A DNA stretch of 35,420 nucleotides from an uncultured Hyphomicrobiaceae bacterium (lineage in GTDB: Bacteria > Pseudomonadota > Alphaproteobacteria > Rhizobiales > CALHAX01): assembly GCA_937931785.1 (NCBI GenBank), contig CALHAX010000086.1, positions 1 to 35,420 on the forward strand, in the 5' to 3' direction. Below are positions 32,373 to 35,420 of the stretch, one piece after another (the first letter of the stretch is position 1; every line of letters starts with the position of its first letter). The position numbers and the translations under genes are program-made. The notes under the pieces were generated by a model that made no database searches, was not told the origin of the DNA, and saw only the letters and a list, made by a program, of their open reading frames with translations.

Positions 32373-35300
32373 GATGGCTCTCCACATACGGTCAGGAAGT
32401 CGGTTTCAGTCACCCGAACGGGGATCGGGTCCTTGCCAGTGAGCGATGCATAGAGCCGGTCTCCCATCCGTTCGCCACCACCTTCGACAAGCGCAAGAGC
32501 GATCGAGCGTTTCAGATTCGGGCTGTAATAACTGGACGTCACATGCCCTAGCATCGGCACAGGCAGCTGTGACGTATCGCTTGTGCCGATGATCTGTGCG
32601 CCTTCTTCGATCACCGTTTCACGGTCCTCTGTAAGAAGGCCAACAAGTTGCAGGCGATCCCAGCGCGTCGTGTCGGAGCGGAACAGCGAGCGTCGACCAA
32701 CAAAGTCGGCCTTTTTCTTCACGATCCAGTCCATGCGCAGATCGTGCGGTGTGACGGTGCCGTCGGTATCCTGACCGACGATCACAAAACCCTTTTCCGC
32801 GCGAAGCAGGTGCATCGCCTCAGTGCCGTATGGCGTGATCTTGTATTTTTCCCCCGCTTCCATCAATTTGCCCCAAAGCCAGTAACCGTAGTTGGCAGGC
32901 ACATTGATCTCGTACGAGAGTGCACCGGTGAACGAAATCCGGAAGATCCGTACCGGGACGCCTTCGATGGTGGCGTCCTTCCATGCCATGAACGGGAACG
33001 TTTCCGGATCAAGATCGGCATTGTCCACGAGATCATTCATCATCTTGTGGCAGTCTGGTCCGCAAACACTTGCTACAGCCCACTGTTCGGTAACCGATGT
33101 CATGTAGACTTCAAGATCGTCCCATTCCGTCTGGTGATATTCCTCCAGCCAGTTGAGAACGCGTGCCGCACCACCTGTCGTGGTTGTCATGTGGAAATGG
33201 TTATCGTCAAGGCGTGCCGTCACGCCATCGTCGAACACCATGCCGTCTTCGTTCAGCATCAGGCCGTAACGGCACATGCCGGGCTTCAGCTTCAGCCATG
33301 CGTTGGTGTAGATCCGGTTGAGGAACTCCGCGGCGTCCGCACCCTGGATGTCGATCTTGCCGAGTGTCGACGCGTCGAGAATGCCAACGTGCTCGCGTGC
33401 TGCGAGGCTTTCGCGTTGCACGGATTGCCCGAAGGTTTCGCTTCCTTGCGGATAGTTCCGCGCGCGCAACCAGTCGCCGACAAGTTCGAACGTTGCCCCG
33501 GCAGCCACGTGATGCTCGTGCATTGCCGTCGTCCGGCGCGGCATGAACAGCTCGCCCGTATGTTGCCCGGCGATCGCGCCAAACGTGACCGGTTTGAATG
33601 GCTGACGATAGGTCGTCACGCCCACCTCCGGGATTGACTTGCCAAGCTGTTGCGACAGAATGCCAAAAGCATTCACGCTCACCGTCTTGCCCTGGTCCGT
33701 AGCCATGCCTGTCGTGGTGTAGCGCTTGGCGTGTTCGACGGAGCGAAACCCTTCGCGCACGGCAAGATGCAGGTCTTTCGCCGTCACATCATTCTGCAGA
33801 TCGACGAAGGCGCGGGTAGCACCTTCGGATCGCCCGGAGGGTAATTCCCAACGCGCTTCCGTCGTGTAGGAGAGGTAACCCGGTTGTGTCAGGCTTGGTT
33901 GCTCTGGTGCGTTTGTATCGAAACCTGTTGCCCTGGCAGCTGCAAGCCCCGCATCAGTGCCTTCCCGCAGACACGCCTCAAGCGCAAACGCGCCGTTTGA
34001 TGCGCCGGCGGATTGCTCATTTTGCCATGACACGGCCGGGCGGAAGCCGACCAGATCTTCGTCATATTTCAGTTTGCCGCGCGACTGCGAGAACAGCGCG
34101 ACATTCGGCGACCATCCACCAGACGTCGCGATGAGATCGCACTCGATCTTGTCGATTGGCCCGCTCGCACCACCAGCCGTATCGAGCGCCTGGACACAGA
34201 TCTTGTTGACGCGCCTGCTACCCGTCGTACCGACAATGGTAGCGCCTGTACGTACGGTCAGGCCGTGCGCTTCAGCCTCGTTCAACAGGGCAGAGGGGGG
34301 AGCCGTGCGTGTGTCGATGATCGTGACTGTGACGCCGTGTTTTTCAAGATCAAACGCTGTTTGCCACGCACTGTCGCAGGATGTGAAAACAACGGCACGC
34401 TTACCGGCCTCGACCCCAAATCGATTGAGGTAGGTTCCAACAGCACTCGCTAGCATGATGCCGGGACGATCATTCTGGTGAAACACCAGTGGTCGCTCGA
34501 TGGCGCCTGTTGCCAGGATGACCTGCCCGGCACGTACCCGCCATGTCCGCTCCCGCGGGCATTTCGCATCCCGTTCGGATGGGGGGAGATGATCCTGCAA
34601 GTTTTCGTGCAACATCACGAAGTTGTCGCTGTAGTAGCCGAAGGCACACGTCCGCTTCAGGATCATGACCTCCGGCATCGCCGCCAGTTCGGCTTCAAGC
34701 TGCGCGGCCCATGCAACAGGTGTCGCGTCGTCAATTTTCGTGTCGTCCGCATCTAGCGACAACAACTGCCCACCAAGTTCAGCAGTTTCCTCCACCAGGA
34801 TCACACGGGCACCAGACGCACCAGCCGTCTTGGCTGCCATCAAACCGGCTGGTCCGGCTCCAACGACAAGCACATCACAATGCCGGTTGGTCTGCTCATA
34901 GCGGTCCGGGTCGTTCTTCGATGGCGCAACGCCAAGGCCGGCAGCACGACGGATCGTCGGCTCGAACATCATCCAGTTGCCGAGTGGACCCATGAACGTC
35001 TTGTAGTAGAACCCGGCAGGCAGAAAGCGCGCAGCGGCGTCGTTGATCGCCCCAACGTCGAACTTCAGCGACGGCCAGCAGTTCTGCGAGAAGACTTCAA
35101 GGCCTTCGAAAATTTCAAGCTCGGTGGCGCGCGTGTTTGGGAGCGTGTTGGCGGAATCCTTGCCGACTTGCACAAGCGCAGCCGGGTCTTCCGAACCAGC
35201 ACCTACGATGCCGCGCGGACGATGATACTTGAAGCTGCGTGCCACCATGTGCACGCCATTCGCAAGCAGGGCGGAGGCAAGAGTATCACCGGCAAAACCC

Positions 35301-35389
35301 TGATACGTCGTGCCATCAAAAGAGAAGGAAATCGGGCGGGCGCGGTCAACTGTGCCGCCGCGCGGGAGCCGATGCAACTGGTCGGTCAT
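32369..35389 (-). CDS. soxA: Sarcosine oxidase, alpha subunit
   Basis: 1006 residues, full length. Domains in order: an N-terminal SoxA-type ferredoxin-fold region (about 15-100, with YQGFAGDTLASALLANGV and RSFKYHRPRGIVGAGSEDP), a FAD/NAD(P)-binding region with CDVLVVGAGPAGLMAAKTAG (GAGPAG at 177-182), a substrate region with ATGAIERPLVFHQNDRPGIM, and a C-terminal aminomethyltransferase (GcvT-like) domain from about residue 600 that binds tetrahydrofolate and receives the methyl carbon as 5,10-methylene-THF. The alpha subunit also binds NAD. The stop overlaps the soxG start and the start overlaps the end of an upstream frame that is probably soxD, so soxD, soxA and soxG are one operon. Confidence 0.97.
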   Translation of the reverse strand: MTDQLHRLPRGGTVDRARPISFSFDGTTYQGFAGDTLASALLANGVHMVARSFKYHRPRGIVGAGSEDPAALVQVGKDSANTLPNTRATELEIFEGLEVFSQNCWPSLKFDVGAINDAAARFLPAGFYYKTFMGPLGNWMMFEPTIRRAAGLGVAPSKNDPDRYEQTNRHCDVLVVGAGPAGLMAAKTAGASGARVILVEETAELGGQLLSLDADDTKIDDATPVAWAAQLEAELAAMPEVMILKRTCAFGYYSDNFVMLHENLQDHLPPSERDAKCPRERTWRVRAGQVILATGAIERPLVFHQNDRPGIMLASAVGTYLNRFGVEAGKRAVVFTSCDSAWQTAFDLEKHGVTVTIIDTRTAPPSALLNEAEAHGLTVRTGATIVGTTGSRRVNKICVQALDTAGGASGPIDKIECDLIATSGGWSPNVALFSQSRGKLKYDEDLVGFRPAVSWQNEQSAGASNGAFALEACLREGTDAGLAAARATGFDTNAPEQPSLTQPGYLSYTTEARWELPSGRSEGATRAFVDLQNDVTAKDLHLAVREGFRSVEHAKRYTTTGMATDQGKTVSVNAFGILSQQLGKSIPEVGVTTYRQPFKPVTFGAIAGQHTGELFMPRRTTAMHEHHVAAGATFELVGDWLRARNYPQGSETFGQSVQRESLAAREHVGILDASTLGKIDIQGADAAEFLNRIYTNAWLKLKPGMCRYGLMLNEDGMVFDDGVTARLDDNHFHMTTTTGGAARVLNWLEEYHQTEWDDLEVYMTSVTEQWAVASVCGPDCHKMMNDLVDNADLDPETFPFMAWKDATIEGVPVRIFRISFTGALSYEINVPANYGYWLWGKLMEAGEKYKITPYGTEAMHLLRAEKGFVIVGQDTDGTVTPHDLRMDWIVKKKADFVGRRSLFRSDTTRWDRLQLVGLLTEDRETVIEEGAQIIGTSDTSQLPVPMLGHVTSSYYSPNLKRSIALALVEGGGERMGDRLYASLTGKDPIPVRVTETDFLTVCGEPS

Positions 35390-35420
35390 TTCACTACTCC
35401 AGCGGTACCGGGCTGAAGCA
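35386..35420 (-). CDS. soxD: Probable 3' end of sarcosine oxidase delta subunit (soxD), cut by window edge
   Basis: Upstream of soxA on the minus strand, one frame reads LQPGTAGVVK and stops at a TGA that overlaps the soxA ATG (ATGA), the same junction type as soxA/soxG. SoxD is expected at this place in the soxBDAG order. Only ten codons are visible, so the call rests on context; another frame (ending at TAG in GGAGTAG) is possible. Confidence 0.4.
   Translation of the reverse strand, partial: LQPGTAGVVK

Noticed and set aside
32648-33637. Plus-strand open frame of 329 codons opposite soxA
   Set aside because: Antisense shadow of a full-length sarcosine oxidase alpha gene; high GC leaves such frames open by chance.
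1-35420. CRISPR array, tRNA, insertion sequence, prophage or defence genes
   Set aside because: Reading all intergenic regions by eye gave no regularly spaced repeats, no tRNA-like folds with a TTCGA arm, no transposase or integrase motifs and no recognisable defence proteins.

Overview
The window is a stretch of ordinary alphaproteobacterial chromosome, most likely from the order Hyphomicrobiales (Rhizobiales) or a close relative. This is inferred from gene order and recalled protein families, not from a database search. Two things point there. The first is the run exoR-like, xthA, erpA, dgt, argS, SPOR protein, nagZ, scpA, scpB, tatA, tatB, tatC, serS, surE, an arrangement typical of that group. 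The second is the ExoR-type Sel1-repeat protein itself. No tRNA, rRNA, CRISPR array, insertion sequence, prophage or recognisable defence island was found. No gene-free stretch exceeds about 300 bases.

Layout. (1) 1-5622, plus strand: the 3' part of valS, then a tightly packed set made of a TPR-AAA+ ATPase, a small membrane protein, a TPR protein with a membrane tail, and a PaiB-type FMN-binding protein. (2) 5691-9546: several membrane proteins, including a minus-strand pair (DUF898 protein and M48 metallopeptidase) whose reading frames overlap. (3) 9759-12277: an ExoR-like exported regulator, exodeoxyribonuclease III facing it, and a small membrane protein. (4) 12294-23999: the conserved housekeeping block, covering Fe-S insertion (erpA), dNTP hydrolysis (dgt), aminoacylation (argS), cell-wall binding and recycling (SPOR protein, nagZ), chromosome condensation (scpAB), a lone ABC ATPase and Tat export (tatABC). 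(5) 24198-28258: a haem-dependent oxidative N-demethylase-like subunit on the minus strand, then serS, surE and an unrecognised TPR-like protein. (6) 28351-30435: an SDR oxidoreductase and a YaiI-family protein on the minus strand, followed by two small exported proteins of unusual composition. (7) 30549-35420, minus strand: class I fructose-bisphosphate aldolase, and the sarcosine oxidase genes soxG, soxA and probably the last codons of soxD.

Most of the window is conserved core. The most interesting parts are four. The AAA+/membrane/TPR cassette behind valS looks like an undescribed membrane-linked remodelling machine. A nine-base-pair hairpin appears to hide the ribosome binding site of a 70-residue membrane protein. 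The lone ABC ATPase sits between scpB and tatA. The last is an exported mini-protein whose C-terminal half is 51 residues of basic and aromatic amino acids with no acidic residue. None of these is proven to be a new system from sequence alone.
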